A stretch of 40,173 nucleotides of DNA. It comes from Parasitella parasitica. Taxonomy: Eukaryota; Mucoromycota; Mucoromycetes; Mucorales; Mucoraceae. The notes below the pieces were generated by a model. The model did no database searches. It was not told where the DNA came from and saw only the letters and a program-made list of their open reading frames with translations. This document shows positions 18,484 through 30,888 of this stretch, piece by piece (within the stretch, counting starts at the first letter, position 1; every line of letters begins with the position of its first letter). The stretch is from NCBI GenBank assembly GCA_025201805.1, contig MU619258.1, positions 274,964 through 315,136 on the forward strand, given 5' to 3'. Both the position numbers and the translations under genes were made by a program.

Positions 18484-21400
18484 ATGACATCTAGACGAGA
18501 GTACTTTGTTGGTTTTGATCAAGAAGAAACTGCGAATGAAGCTTCACAAAGACTTTTATTTGATGAGCAGAAGCAAAGGTTGGGAAGCAATGATTCTGAC
18601 TCGAATGATTTCTATCTGTATTCAGAGGAAAAGGAGCTGATTCATACTGACTATAGCTACCCAAAAAAGGTACGTTTGATTATTTTTTGTCGTATACATA
18701 CACAACTGTGATTAACCAAGCTAGCGTTAGGGGTTTAATTGGGTCTGCTTAGCATTCGTATCCATTTTGGTTCTGGCATGGATTTTATGGACTCTATCCA
18801 TCGTTCAGTTATTTACCGGACGTAAGGCTCTGAAGGGGTAGGGGTTGGAAGATTAAATCTCATTATATTTTAAAGTAACAGCGCAAGAGTCAGACTACAA
18901 AAGTTCTAGCGATACGGCAACAAAAAAAGCGAAACGGCTGGAATTTGAAGACATTTTCAATAGCTCGTTTACACCTAGAAAAACTGATCTTGTTTGGGTT
19001 GAAAATGGTAAGGCTTTTCCATACGCTTATATACATTGAAATGCTCACAGCAATCCATCCAGACCCTAGAGATGGCATCTACACATATAGAGACCCTAAA
19101 ACCAATGATATACTTTTAGAATCGATTCAGGACAGACAGAGTCAAGTATTTGTCAAGGCCAAAGACCTGGTATGTACATGTGCTCATTTCGCATACTATA
19201 AATCATGACTTGGCTGAAAACACACTTAGAAATTCAAACACATGGATCTTGATGTCGATTCATTCGAGTTGTCTCATGATGCCCAATATTTACTGCTGAA
19301 AACCAACGTTTCCAGTGTGTGGAGACACTCATCTCTATTCTATGCATACATTTATCGTGCGTCTGATAAAAGAATCACACAACTCACAGCATCGTCCAAG
19401 ATTTCATATGCTATATGGAGCCCTACTGGACATCAATTGGTAAATTCCACGTTGTACATGTTGTAGATGCCTGCCTACTTGAGCTAAAATTTTTCATCTA
19501 GGCTTATGTCTTGAACAATGACATCTACATTACAGACCTAAGAAAGCACAAACGAGTAACGTTTGATGGATCGCAAACTGTTTTTAACGGTATCCCGGAT
19601 TGGGTTTATGAAGAGGAAGTCTTGGAATCGAATGCTGCCTTGTGGTGGGCTCCCGATTCATCCCATATTGCCTTCCTGAAATTAGATGAAACCGACGTTC
19701 CAGAATATCATTTACAACTGTATACTGGCATCCGCAATGGTTCTTATCCCAAAGAAAACAAGATTCGCTACCCTAAAGCAGGTGCTCGTAATCCACTAGT
19801 GTCATTACATGTATATTCGCTCTCTGCAGATCGTGTTATTACAGCTTCTACCACTTCCACTCACAACAATTATGCCAATATTATGCTGTCTAGCAATGCT
19901 CAAGACTTTTCAGAAGACGATAGACTGATCGTGGATGTAGCATGGGCTACTGATTCGCATACTCAGCTCCTCTTCAAGCAAACAAATCGCATCCAAGATC
20001 ATCAATACACTAATTTAGTCAACATTGATAGTTTTCATCTTGAAAATAGCACTGTGAGGCTAGTGCGGGAATACAAGCCCACGGATGGCGGTTGGATTGA
20101 CATTGCTCAATCCATGGTTTATCTGTCTCCCAAGAATAATAGCACCAGGACAGATCTTAAATACTTGGATATATTGGATAACGAGGACGGCTTTGCTCAC
20201 TTGGCTATAATTACAATATCGAAGGAAAGCAGCAGCGTGTCTTGGTTGACTTTTGGTGAATGGGAAGTTGTTGCAGAGACAGTAGTAGTAGATGCCAGGC
20301 GCCAACTTGTGTAAGTATACTTGCATACATGCTGTGGATGCTCAATTGACAATGAACCATGACGCCACAGGCACTTTGTTTCGACTGAAAGATCGCCTTA
20401 TGAGCGTCATCTATACAATATTTCTCTTGATAATGAGGATCCTGCGTCTACAAAATACTGCATTACATGCCCCGCGGATCCTGAGGAACACGCTTACTAT
20501 TCCGCATCTTTTTCTCCCAAATCAGGTTATTACATTTTGGATTATGAGGGTCCTGGCATCCCGAATACCGTTGTCAAAAAAGTCGATGATGTATCCTTTA
20601 GATCCGTATTGCAGGATAATATCAAACTAAGGATGCTTTTACGAGACTATGATTTACCCAAAACGCATTTCAAGACTGTATCCAGTGGAGGAGTTGGTAA
20701 CGATAAACAAAGAGTATTTCAATTTCCATTTTAATTTGACTCATTTGTGCCTTGCATGTCTGTAGAAATGACAGCCATGGAAGTCGTACCTGCAGATTTT
20801 GATCCTCATAAAAAGTACCCTGTCCTTTTCCATGTATATGGTGGTCCAGGTTCTCAACTAGTATCATATCGATTTGATTTGAGTTGGCAAACGTTTGTTG
20901 CTAGCCAGTTGGGCTTTATTGTCGTGACAGTAAGTCATATTATCACCCATTTTATTGTATTCAACTAATACAAGGAGTATGGTTCAGGTTGATGGAAGGG
21001 GTACTGGCTTCAAAGGCAGAAAGTATAGAGTTGGCGTTCGAGGAAGATTGGGTGAACTTGAAACCATAGATCAAGTCAATGCAGGAAGGTAAAATTCGCT
21101 TCATATTACGCGAAAAGATCAGTATATTAACCTTGCCAGTCTAGATATTGGGCCAAGCTGGATTATGTCGATGAATACAGAATGGCGATTTGGGGTTGGG
21201 TTAGTACAAATGTTAATAAATGCATATATATATATATATATATATAGGAGAAATCTAATTAACAACCATTTAGTCTTACGGTGGGTATATGACAACCAAA
21301 GTAATTGAAGCTGATGATGGCATCTTTTCTACGGGTATGGCTATTGCGCCAGTTACAGATTGGAGATTTTATGGTAGAATTAAACCATAATGACACTATA

Positions 21401-21926
21401 TATATATTATATATATAGACTAAAATTTATTTTCTAGACTCTGTTTATACTGAGCGCTATATGAAGACTCCTAAATTGAATCCTATCGGGTACGAGCATA
21501 GTGCTGTGAACAATATGACTGGATTCAGAAACGTAAAATATCTGGTAGCTCATGGCACAGGAGATGATAATGGTAAATGTACAAGTCTAGTGTTTCAATT
21601 GCTAAAATGCTAAATCAATACTATATATACGTGTTTAGTCCATTTTCAACACACAGCTGTGCTCGTTGACAAGTTGACATTGGAAGATATACATAATTAC
21701 CGTGTGCAGATTTATTCTGACAGCAACCATGCTATTAGACACCACAACGCAAACAAGAATTTATATTACTTGCTGACCGATTTTTTGATTGAAAGGTAAG
21801 ATTTCATCGCACCTCAGGCGTTTAATTTAATAAATTGTTTTTCCTAGCTTTGGAGGACATGAATATAAACACATTTATAATGAAATGCATGGCAAATTCT
21901 CTGGTCCATTGCCCAAAGAAGAATAA
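18484..21926 (+). CDS. Dipeptidyl aminopeptidase, S9B/DPP IV family, type II membrane
   Basis: Serine peptidase removing X-Pro/X-Ala dipeptides; yeast relatives are Ste13 (Golgi) and Dap2 (vacuole). 885 residues in 14 exons: 18484-18669, 18731-18821, 18882-19007, 19051-19169, 19230-19439, 19502-20310, 20371-20696, 20766-20929, 20988-21088, 21145-21199, 21274-21373, 21438-21572, 21639-21795 and 21848-21926. A cytosolic tail of about 66 residues precedes one membrane helix ([19 protein letters not shown]). The beta-propeller ([25 protein letters not shown] with the substrate-binding Glu pair, [16 protein letters not shown]) and the alpha/beta hydrolase domain follow. The catalytic Ser is in GWSYGGY (about S730), the Asp in GTGDDNVHF (about D805) and the His in DSNHAI (about H838). 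The Ser codon opens exon 11. The exon 2 donor (C|GTAAGG) was chosen because the next one breaks the frame. Confidence 0.95.
21220..21246. repeat. (TA)n microsatellite in an intron
   Basis: Tandem AT dinucleotides inside intron 10 of the peptidase gene, followed by TATAGG. A TAT/TATA-rich stretch also occurs in the next intron. No effect on coding is expected. Confidence 0.8.
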
Positions 21927-21964
21927 TATGTACATAAGCGCAGGCCGTTTTGAATTCTATTCAC

Positions 21965-21970
21965 AATAAA
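21965..21970 (+). terminator. AATAAA poly(A) signal of the peptidase gene
   Basis: AATAAA 39 bases after the stop codon of the dipeptidyl aminopeptidase. Assigned from position. Confidence 0.5.
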
Positions 21971-22212
21971 AATGTTTTGGTTTGATGATATTCATTTACA
22001 TAAAGAGTGATTCAACTCTAGAGCGAACAATTTACATAATGTACCACCATTCAACTTGTGTTGTTTTATAGACTTGGAGATTTGAAAAAGTCCGGAAACC
22101 AAGTACCTCATCCGGGAGATGTTGCAACCGGAGTTAATGAGTTACAAAGAAACCACCATTGATATTGGCCTCGCCAAGCTACAATAATAAAGATCTTCCC
22201 TTTTTTGCCGTC

Positions 22213-23011
22213 ATGGTATGCGAAAACTATACTTGAATGAGAAAATATATACACGTGTGGAGTGAAAGGGGAGGCACAAACAGACTATTAGATGAGAAGC
22301 CAGTATGGATGAACGGTTACAGTAGATGGATTACCTTTTTTTTTTTTATTTTGGAAAAATTATTTGATTCACGGATACAGTGGATGTAACTACGGTAAAG
22401 CGAACTGCGAGGAATACCATAAAAAATTGGGCAGCATTATAGTAGATGGATACCCTGCTTGCTTCTCGTCTTGTTCAGTTTGTGCTCTTGCTCACACTAT
22501 ATATATAAAACTCTGTATGAAATGTCAATTCCTAACTGTTTTATTCTAGTCTCTTGTCGTTCCCGAGAGAAATCACTTTCAGCACATTATCCGTCTTCTC
22601 AACACCAACGTTGATGGTCGTGTCAAGATCCAAATTGCCTTGACCTCTGTCAAGGGTGTTGGCCGTCGTTTTGCCAACATTGCCTGTAAGAAGGCTGATA
22701 TTGATCTCACCAAGAGAGCTGGCGAGCTTTCTTCTGAAGAACTGGAACGTATTGTCACCATTCTCCAAAACCCTGCTCAATATAAGATCCCCAACTGGTT
22801 TCTCAATAGACAAAAGGACATTGTTGATGGCAAGTCCTCTCAAGTCATTTCCAACGTTCTTGACACCAAGTTCCGTGATGATCTCGAGCGTTTGAAGAAG
22901 ATCCGTAATCATCGTGGTCTCCGTCACTACTGGGGCATCCGTGTTCGTGGTCAACACACCAAGACCACTGGCCGTCGTGGACGCACCGTTGGTGTCTCCA
23001 AGAAGAAGTAA
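22213..23011 (+). CDS. RPS18: 40S ribosomal protein uS13 (RPS18)
   Basis: Small-subunit protein at the head of the 40S, contacting uL5/uL11 bridges and P-site tRNA. 154 residues; exon 1 is only the ATG (22213-22215) and exon 2 is 22550-23011. [56 protein letters not shown] and the basic end TVGVSKKK are diagnostic and full length. The 334-nt intron right after the ATG is much longer than others in the window, a common layout for fungal ribosomal protein genes. I searched it for C/D or H/ACA snoRNA boxes and found none convincing. The pyrimidine-rich leader (CTTCCCTTTTTTGCC) is typical. A second GT-AG intron may lie in the 3' UTR (23016-23069). Confidence 0.97.
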
Positions 23012-23452
23012 AATGGTAAGGAAAAAGCTGATATCTTCTTGTCTGAATTGCGTCTAATTATGTTGGTAGTTTAATCCTCGAGATTACTATAATAAAGATT
23101 CTTCAATATCTGCCTTTACTCAAAAGGGTTTTTTATTTGACAATGTACTACTGGGAGTTATGTGCGTGATTAACCTGCCTTTTTTTTTATTTTTATTTTT
23201 TTATTTTATTTCACTAGAAAAGTACATCAAGTGGTATGTGAACAATGTGAATTGCCAAATATAACAACCTTGGAATAAACTATATATTTGAGCTTATGAT
23301 ATGAAAATCTCATCAATTCAGCGTTAATTTTGCTGAATGGTAGAATTGTCAGTTCATATGAATAACAATCGAAAATTGAGACCTTGAATTCCAAGCTGTA
23401 AAAGTGTTGCCTGAGCTTCATGTTGACAATGAATGAATGCATTTGGTGTGGA
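23012..23452. other. Intergenic DNA downstream of RPS18
   Basis: 441 bases including the RPS18 3' UTR and a T-rich run at 23181-23211. Nothing else recognisable. Confidence 0.5.
23091..23096 (+). terminator. AATAAA poly(A) signal of RPS18
   Basis: AATAAA 80 bases after the stop codon. It would be closer in the mature message if the putative 3' UTR intron is removed. Assigned from position. Confidence 0.5.
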
Positions 23453-23572
23453 TTAGCTGTTATAGGGTGATTTGAAAACCTCGTTCAAAACACCTACTTT
23501 GCGTGAGCAGCCGACTATCAGATGTTTGGCATCTTCATTTTCTTAAAATAACGCGCATTTCTCATCTTCCAT
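23453..23572 (-). pseudogene. Zinc-knuckle remnant of a LINE-type reverse transcriptase
   Basis: The minus strand reads EKCALF, a TAA, then ENEDAKHLIVGCSRKVGVLN and EVFKSP. This fits the C-terminal Cys-His knuckle of non-LTR retrotransposon proteins (C-x2-C...EDxxH-x4-C-x2-K...W), with the second Cys changed to Phe and the Trp to Leu, each by one base. It is a short, inactive fragment just downstream of the nucleoporin gene on the same strand. Confidence 0.4.
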
Positions 23573-23810
23573 GTCTTGAATTTGCTTTTCAAAAAGAACA
23601 GGTCTGTTGGGCATTGTCTGCGTACCATATGTTTTTGTGTTTTTTTTGTAAATCAGATACATTTATATGTTTACAGAAGAAAATTAAGCACAATTTATAA
23701 TATTGAATAGCGTCTTTGTATATAAAGTCGAGATAATGGCCATCAACAGCTGAAATATGTAAAATTATGATATATAGACATTTATCAATTAATTGTTTAG
23801 TAACGTTGTC

Positions 23811-26800
23811 TTAATCTACCAAGAGACGTCTTTGCACGCGTAAATCTTCCATCAAATTGTTCATTTCGTATTGTTTCAAGGGTGAAGTTACAGATCTAGC
23901 GCACATTAAAGCAGCAGCTATAAAATCAATACGCTCTTCTATGGAGATGTTGCCGTTGCTGCAAATTTAAGAAATCAGTCAGTAATGCAAATCAATTTGA
24001 AAGCCACTATCCACTTACTCAGTGCTAGCTAATGTGTGGTATACTTTAGCTGCATCATCATAGCGGCCTTGAGATCTATAGTATACAGCGAGCAACTTGA
24101 GGCGTTTGTATTCGTGTGGGTTCTTGAGGTATACTTCTAAATTGGGTGGATTTTCCTAGAATGATAATCGTGTTAGAGCAAGTGTGTGTTTGTGGAATTA
24201 ATTTCGCCTTACGTCAATGAGTATTTGTGCAAGGTTATCTTTCAAAAAGGCATCGTAGGCGTAAAACTGGAACATCTTGTCATCATAAACAGGATTAAAC
24301 GTAGTTTGCATCATTTCCCTACGATAAGTGCTGGGTTGAGAGCTATCCTTTACCACCTTAAACAGTATTTCAAGCACAATGTCATAAAAGGGCTGCTTTG
24401 TTTTAAAAATTTGTTGACGAATATCAGCAGGGCAATTAGCTTCATAGTAGGCGTTTGAGGCATTGAGAGGGTCGCGAGCTTTAGCACAGTTCAAAGCAAG
24501 GCGGATACCATATGCATGACAGCCTTGTTCAGCGTATTGACGAGCGAATTCAGCAGCTTTGTTGGAAGGAATGTCGTTGGCAATTTTTGTCAAAGTGACA
24601 AATGAATCTTGTAAAATGGCTTTGGCTTGAGCTGGATTGGTATTACGAGCAGAGTATATTTGCTTAGCTGCGTTGAACAACAAAACATCACAAGAGCGAC
24701 AAAACGACCCACATTGAGCTGTGAGAATATCGACGACATGATCAGTGTTCGTGAAACGCTTTGAGGTATAGTCAATGAGTGCAAATGTCAAATCACTAGC
24801 AACAGTAGACATGCCGTCTGAAGTTGTCAGTAGCGTTTTGAGATCGCTTTGCAAGAGACGTTCTTGTGAGGCAGGTTTGACTAGTTTGATGATAGAGTCC
24901 AAACTATCTTCAAAGATGTATTTGAAGAAGGAAATGGCCTCGTCCAAGTAAGTAATCAATTCCAGCAAGTTGTTCAATGATTTAGTTTCAGGGCTAACAG
25001 GTGTGAAAGGAAACAACTTGGTATTTCTGTCGATGAGGTTTCTAAGCAGAGCCAGGATTCTTTGGATGCTGCTTAGCTCTTCCACTGGGATATTGTTTGA
25101 ATAAAATTTGCCTACAGAAGTAGAGGTCTCCTTGATCAAGCTCTTTGTCCAGATACCCTCAATGACGCGATACATAAACAAGGCTAACCCATCGTGAAGA
25201 CTAGAGTAAGAGCGACCATTCGAGTCAACCAAGGCAGATGTAACTTGACCAAAATGCTTGAGTACTATTTCAGCGCTATTTACCTCTTGAGCACTGATCA
25301 ATTTAGCATCGTACAGAGAATTGTCGCCGGATCCATTGCCACAACTGATCAAATTGAAGCAAAGAGAAGAGGCATTGAGATAGCCAAATTGGTTGAAAAA
25401 TGGCTCGAATTCCTTCATGCGATATAAAGTATCTGATCCAGTATGCGTCAATAAGTTGTGCAACATATCGACAGGTCTTTGCTTGGCTAAAATAGTGATA
25501 CCGGATGTTGTCAAAATCAAAAAATGGCGAGCAGTTGCTTGATATAAAGACTTGAACTCGTTAATCTCTTTGTGCTGTCCTGTGGGTAATTCCTCAATAG
25601 AAAGCACTTTTCCGTGAATATCGATCGCATTGCCGTTTTCAATCAATTGTGTGTTGGAGTTGGGCAAGATGCAATTCCCCAAGTTTGCCAAGCTAGGGCA
25701 GTAGGTAAGAATTTTAGACTGTGTTTCGCTGGCTTGTGGGTTTTTGACAAACATGGTCAGAGCGCTTTTATAGAGTGGCTTGCCAACTAGGTCTGTAGAC
25801 GACATATTGCTGGAGGGAGCTCTTACATGCATTGTGATCAATCCACTAGGCTTAGCGTCGTAGTTGAGATATTGCACATCCTTTTGGTTGTTGTAGTAGA
25901 TTCTGCCTCCGTTCGAAGTAATTGCGACAAGGTGGTAATTCAGTGACTCTTTTGCTGTGGTTGTGTGAATGGAAACAATGTGTAAATCAGGTGTAAAGTG
26001 TGGAAAAGAAGGGTTGGATCTTTTAGCATCTGCAATACAGTCATTTTTCTTGTAGATGCTGCTGAATGTGTAGCCGTCAGTCCCCAAATAAACGACGCTA
26101 ATACAAGAGTTCTTTGTCAATTGATATAAGACAGTTCCACTTTCGTTCACTGCAATCTGCACAACGGGATCTCTTGGGAATCTTATGAGAAATCTAAAAC
26201 TACCACCAGATGTTTGCAGTTTCTTGTTACATCTACTGGCAAACCAAGTTTCCTTTGACTAGAGCCAACAGTTAAAAAAAAACGGTATTTCCTTGGTTGC
26301 AAAGGCACTTGATATATGTATATACACTTACTCGGTAGTCCAACTCCCATACATTATTATCATTTCCCAACATAAAAACACGGCCTTGGCTTGTACCAAT
26401 TATTTGAGTCATATGAACGCCAGTTGTGCCCGTTGTCATGCATGAGTCGACATACTCCAAGTCTTTTGCGCCATTGACGACGCCAATTACCCTGATTTCT
26501 TGTGTAGTTGCAATAATCATCAACTGTTTGACATTATTAACAAAGACTCCAGGCTTTGGCTTGACGAATCCAACACCAACAATCTCATCTGCCTCTTCGT
26601 GAATTTTGACTTCTCGACTTTGGAACGTTTAGGCTCGAAACAATGCCCGTGCAACTTTATCCTAACACATACCTTTCGACATAATCCCATAGATAAAGTC
26701 GATTTCTGACGACAAAGTAAGCTCTGTTGATAAGGGGCGCAATACCGCAAGGACTTTTATGATCGACTAGGATAAATATACGAGTGTAAGCCAAGTAATT

Positions 26801-27113
26801 TACTATACTACATTGATGGATTACATACAGTTTTTCATCTCCATCAATCCAGATGTGCTCATTGTAATATTCTTTTTCAATACTACAGGTTGGAATGCGT
26901 CGGATGAATTCTCTGTATACTGACTTGGTTCTAGATTAATTATGATTTCAGAGTAAATTCTGCAAAGATATGGTTGGCATCGACTTTTATTTTCTTACGA
27001 GTCAATGTTTTGAAGAGATCAGGGAACTGTCTATCAACCACGGCTTTACTTTCCAATGTAGCTGTTGCTTCACTAATAGCCTTGGTTTTCTTTTCAGGTT
27101 CTGGAGTAGCCAT
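23811..27113 (-). CDS. NUP155/NUP170-type inner-ring nucleoporin, C-terminally short
   Basis: Scaffold nucleoporin of the nuclear pore inner ring. Exons: 27113-26999, 26930-26829, 26766-26673, 26617-26332, 26258-24213, 24155-24019 and 23958-23811, giving 975 residues. N-terminus: a short acidic-basic lead with RQFPDLFKTL, then the beta-propeller (NRLYLWDYV, IVGVGFVKPKPGVFVNNVKQ, LMIIATTQEIRVIGV, GRVFMLGNDNNVWELDY). The alpha-helical solenoid follows (FFNQFGYLNASSLCFNL, DGLALFMYRVIEGIWTKSL, AAEFARQYAEQGCHAYGIRL, PFYDIVLEILFKV, RYDDAAKVYHTLAS). Relatives run to about 1300-1500 residues, whereas this frame stops at TAA 23811-23813 just after LMEDLRVQRRLLVD. The same frame stays open for 73 more codons, so the gene may be truncated or misread there. 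It is divergent from VPS16. Confidence 0.85.
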
Positions 27114-27509
27114 GTTTAGCAGATATGTTGTGAGAAGAAAAGAGTAGAAAAAGACGCGAAATCCTACCACTGTTTTTATAATTTTTTTTTTTTTTTGTTC
27201 TTTTCATCGTCACATTTATCATGTTGTTGATGGTTGACCATGCATTGGAAACGAGCTTGTAGAGGCCTGCAAGGTTGCTTGGTAACAAATTAGGTATTCA
27301 GTATCAACACAAAAAGTAGTGAACCTTTTTAAGCAAATCTTTCTTTTAAAATTGAGCTATATTTTGCTTTGAATTCGCTTTGTTCGTGAGGATTTGAACA
27401 GCACATCAAAACGGACATTGAATGGGCAAAGCTCTTCTTGTTAATATAGGAAGTCTCTAACACTCGTGCTTTTGAGTTTCCAATTACCCCTTTCCGTCTT
27501 TACTAAAAA
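27114..27509. promoter_or_regulatory. Shared intergenic promoter region NUP155/VPS16
   Basis: 396 bases between divergent start codons, with an A/T run at 27180-27196. Both promoters are expected here. No specific binding site recognised. Confidence 0.45.
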
Positions 27510-30500
27510 ATGGCACCAAACCCAACTTCGGATTGGACAGAACTTCATGTAAGAATCTGCTACTAATGTATTAAATGACATTTATACTAAGTCGTACATG
27601 TGTAGGATCGTTTCTACAGGTAACTTAGATTTCCACTACTGTCTCTTGTATCAACCTGAGCGTATTGTGTGTATTTCACGACAGGAAACAAGAGATTTAT
27701 TCTTTATCATGGAACCAAACAGACCTTTCGAAATTTATGATTGCAGGCGCTCAGTATGGTGGCCCTATAGGTATGGTCTTTGTGTTTGTGCATCCACCTT
27801 ACTTGATTAACGTGTACGTTCTGTTCATAGCCATGATAAGAGATGATAAAAAAGTCTTGCTTTTGCAAAAGCAACAGCCTATTAAACCTACGATATATAT
27901 GTATACTAGCGCTGGTAAATTAATCGAGCAAATCCAGGTACAATCCTTTTTACATCAACAAACATAGATACACGTTTTTAATCAATAATGTTGTAGTGGG
28001 ACAAGGGGCGCATTGTAGGATTGGGATGGACAGATCAAGAGCAGCTTGTGGTGGTTACTGATGATGGTTCTGTGAGACTTTATGCACTTGATGGAAATTA
28101 TTCCCAGTTTTCTCTGGGCAAGGTAAATCTGGAAAGCTACTTTTTCTGCCCACAGAATCATTGAAATGTCTGCTGTGTAGGATGCTAAAACTGATGGCAT
28201 TATTGATTGTCAAATTTGGGGTGGGGGCCTAATAGCTATGACTGGAAAGTACCAGCTTATCAGTCTGACTAAATTTGAGGAACCACAGCCTAGGATGATG
28301 GCTGAACTCAAGCTGGATGAACCATTTCACAGTTGGACAGTGGTCCCCCCTCAGTTTACGCTCAGTCGACATGTTGAAGTTTTGATTGCAACAGGCTCCA
28401 CCATCTTGGTGGTAGATAGCAAGGAAGTAACAGACCAGCATTTGAATCAAGGCCCATTTACGAAAATGGTTGTTTCTCCCAATGGTAAATTTCTGGCCCT
28501 GTTTACATCAGACGGAAAACTATGGGTCGTATCGACCGATTTCCAAAAGAACCTTTCCGAGTACTCTACCAAGTCCAAAATTGCTCCTCAGCAGCTAGTA
28601 TGGTGCGGCACTGATTCCGTTGTACTTTACTGGGACAAAATCGTTTTGATGGTGGGTCCTTTTGGTGACTGGATTAAGTATACTTATGAAGATCCAATCT
28701 ACCTGGCTTCAGAGATTGATGGAGTTCGTATCATCAGTAATGACAAGTGTGAATTATTACAGAAAGTGCCTGCATCGACTGAGAAAATTTTTAAAATTGG
28801 CTCTACAGATCCACCAGCAATGTTATTTGACGCTTTAGATCATTACGAGGTACGGACAAGTAGTGACAATAGTACAATAACCACTCATAATACTTTTTCT
28901 ACTATTATTATTTTAGCGTAAAAGCCCTAAGGCAGATGAAAATATTAGAAGCATCAAACCCGAATTGATCGACGCTGTAGATAGCTGTATTGAGGCTGCA
29001 GGTTTCGAATTTAGCCATCACTACCAGCGTGCACTGTTAAAAGCTGCTTCCTTTGGCAAATGCTTCTTGGATAATTACAATGCCAATGAATTTGTTCATA
29101 TGTCTCAAACGATCCGAGTGTTGAATGCTGTCCGATATTATGACATTGGTATTCCACTCACTTATGCACAGTAAGTCTATTTTAGGTTACATGTTGGTAT
29201 GCGTACCTAATTCAAATGTCAATTCAGGTATAAGCGACTTGGCCCAGACGTATTGATTAGCCGTTTGATTAACCGCAATAACCACTTGTTAGCCATTCGT
29301 ATTGCCGAATATTTAAAATTACGTACAGATAAAATCCTGATTCACTGGGCTTGTGAAAAGATCAAGTCTAGTTCAGAAGACGAAGAAGCTATTTGTAGAA
29401 CAATTGTGGATAAACTCGCTAAAAAACCAGGATTATCTTATGCTGAAATAGCAAAGACAGCTCACAATGCCGGACAAACTCGACTAGCTACCAAATTATT
29501 AGATTATGAGCCTCGAGCAGCAGACCAAGTGCCTTTATTGATTTCAATGCAAGAAGACGAAACTGCATTGATCAAAGCTATTGAAAGCGGAGATACAGAT
29601 TTGGTTTATCTTGTCATATTCCATTTAAAACGTAAATTACCCTTGGGCGAATTTTTCCGTATGATCAACAACAAACCTATGGCATGCAACCTTCTGGAGG
29701 TGTACTGCAAAGAGCAAGATACTGAATTGCTAAAAGATTTTTACTACCAAGATGACAGAAGAATCGATAGCGCAAATGTTGTATTATCAGAAGGCTTTGT
29801 GGAATTGGATATTACTGAACGAATCAAGAAACTGAAAATTGCAGGAAAAACTTATAACGAGCATCGCGAACATGCTTTTGAGGCCAAGGCTGTAGACGAA
29901 GCTGTCAAATTGCTTCAATTCCAATTAACACTTGAGAAAGATACCCAGCAGTCATTCACAGGTCTTTCCATAAGTGAAACTATCTACAAGTGTACGACAC
30001 TGGGACAGCATAATAAAGCGTCAAAGATCAGGACTGATTTTAAGGTTCCTGATAAAAGGTTTGTATACATATACTATAGGTCTATTTTTCCTTCTAATGT
30101 TACTCCATTCAGATTTTGGTGGGTCAAGCTGCGTGCATTGGTTGAAGTAAGAGATTGGGAGAATTTAGAGAAACTCTCTAAAAGCAAAAAGTCGCCTATT
30201 GGTTACGAACCTTTTGTTGAAGAGTGTATCAAAGCTCGGCAATACCAAGAAGCGTCTAAATATATTCTCAAGTGTGATCCTCCTGTGCGACCTATGCTTT
30301 TTGTCAAGATTGGTGCTTTTAAGGAGGCCGGTGAGCAAGCTTACTTGAACAAAGATGTAGAAGGACTCAGGTAACACACTTTTTTTTTTTATTTGTGATC
30401 GTTGCTCATAAAATCTCACCATTTGCTTACATTATAGGGAAGTAAGAGCAAAATGTACAAACCATCTTGTAGCGCAAGAGCTGGATTCACTTCTTGCCCA

Positions 30501-30516
30501 ACTCAATGCAAAATAA
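27510..30516 (+). CDS. VPS16: VPS16, core subunit of HOPS/CORVET tethering complexes
   Basis: Class C Vps protein that, with Vps33, Vps11 and Vps18, forms the core of endosome/vacuole tethering complexes; Vps16 binds the SM protein Vps33. 820 residues (family about 800-840) in ten exons: 27510-27548, 27606-27619 (14 nt), 27685-27770, 27831-27937, 27997-28122, 28181-28849, 28917-29170, 29228-30058, 30113-30370 and 30438-30516. The N-terminal half is a beta-propeller ([40 protein letters not shown]). The C-terminal half is an alpha-solenoid that includes the Vps33-binding part ([64 protein letters not shown]). Intron 8 (30059-30112) is 54 nt, a multiple of three, with no stop codon. Confidence 0.96.
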
Positions 30517-30674
30517 ACAACAAATAATGATAGTTACTTTAAAACCTATTAATTATTAATGAAATATATTAAAAGGTAATCCAGTTAATCAAAAAGCACT
30601 TGAAAGATACGGCAAACGTTCTTCTTTAATCTTGCCTATAGAATATAAGTAAGATCCGTATTTAATTATGAAGC

Positions 30675-30888
30675 ATGTTCAACCCTTGCTATTTCCTGAG
30701 GGAAGAAAAACAAAGTAAGAAGATGGGCAACCATGATAAATCTATCGAGAACAACAATAGCAGATACACTCAAGAAACCGTACGACTTAATTACAATTAT
30801 AAACCAGACGAAATACGCACACTTTTATTTGTAAGGAAAGAGATGATGATCAAATACAGCCACGAATGTGCGAATGACTTTGTTTTTA
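30675..30888 (+). pseudogene. Open fragment interrupted by the dispersed block
   Basis: An open stretch starting MFNPCYFLREEKQSKKMGNH and continuing with ETVRLNYNYKPDEIRTLLF and VRKEMMIKYSHECANDF looks protein-like up to the edge of copy B of the dispersed block at 30889. After that the frame runs on only by chance to 30977. I do not recognise the family. Probably a gene or element fragment cut by the insertion. The 160 bases between VPS16 and this stretch hold nothing else. Confidence 0.3.

Noticed and set aside
22216-22549. Intronic snoRNA in RPS18
   Set aside because: No C (RTGATGA) plus D (CTGA) pair and no ACA tail at proper spacing.
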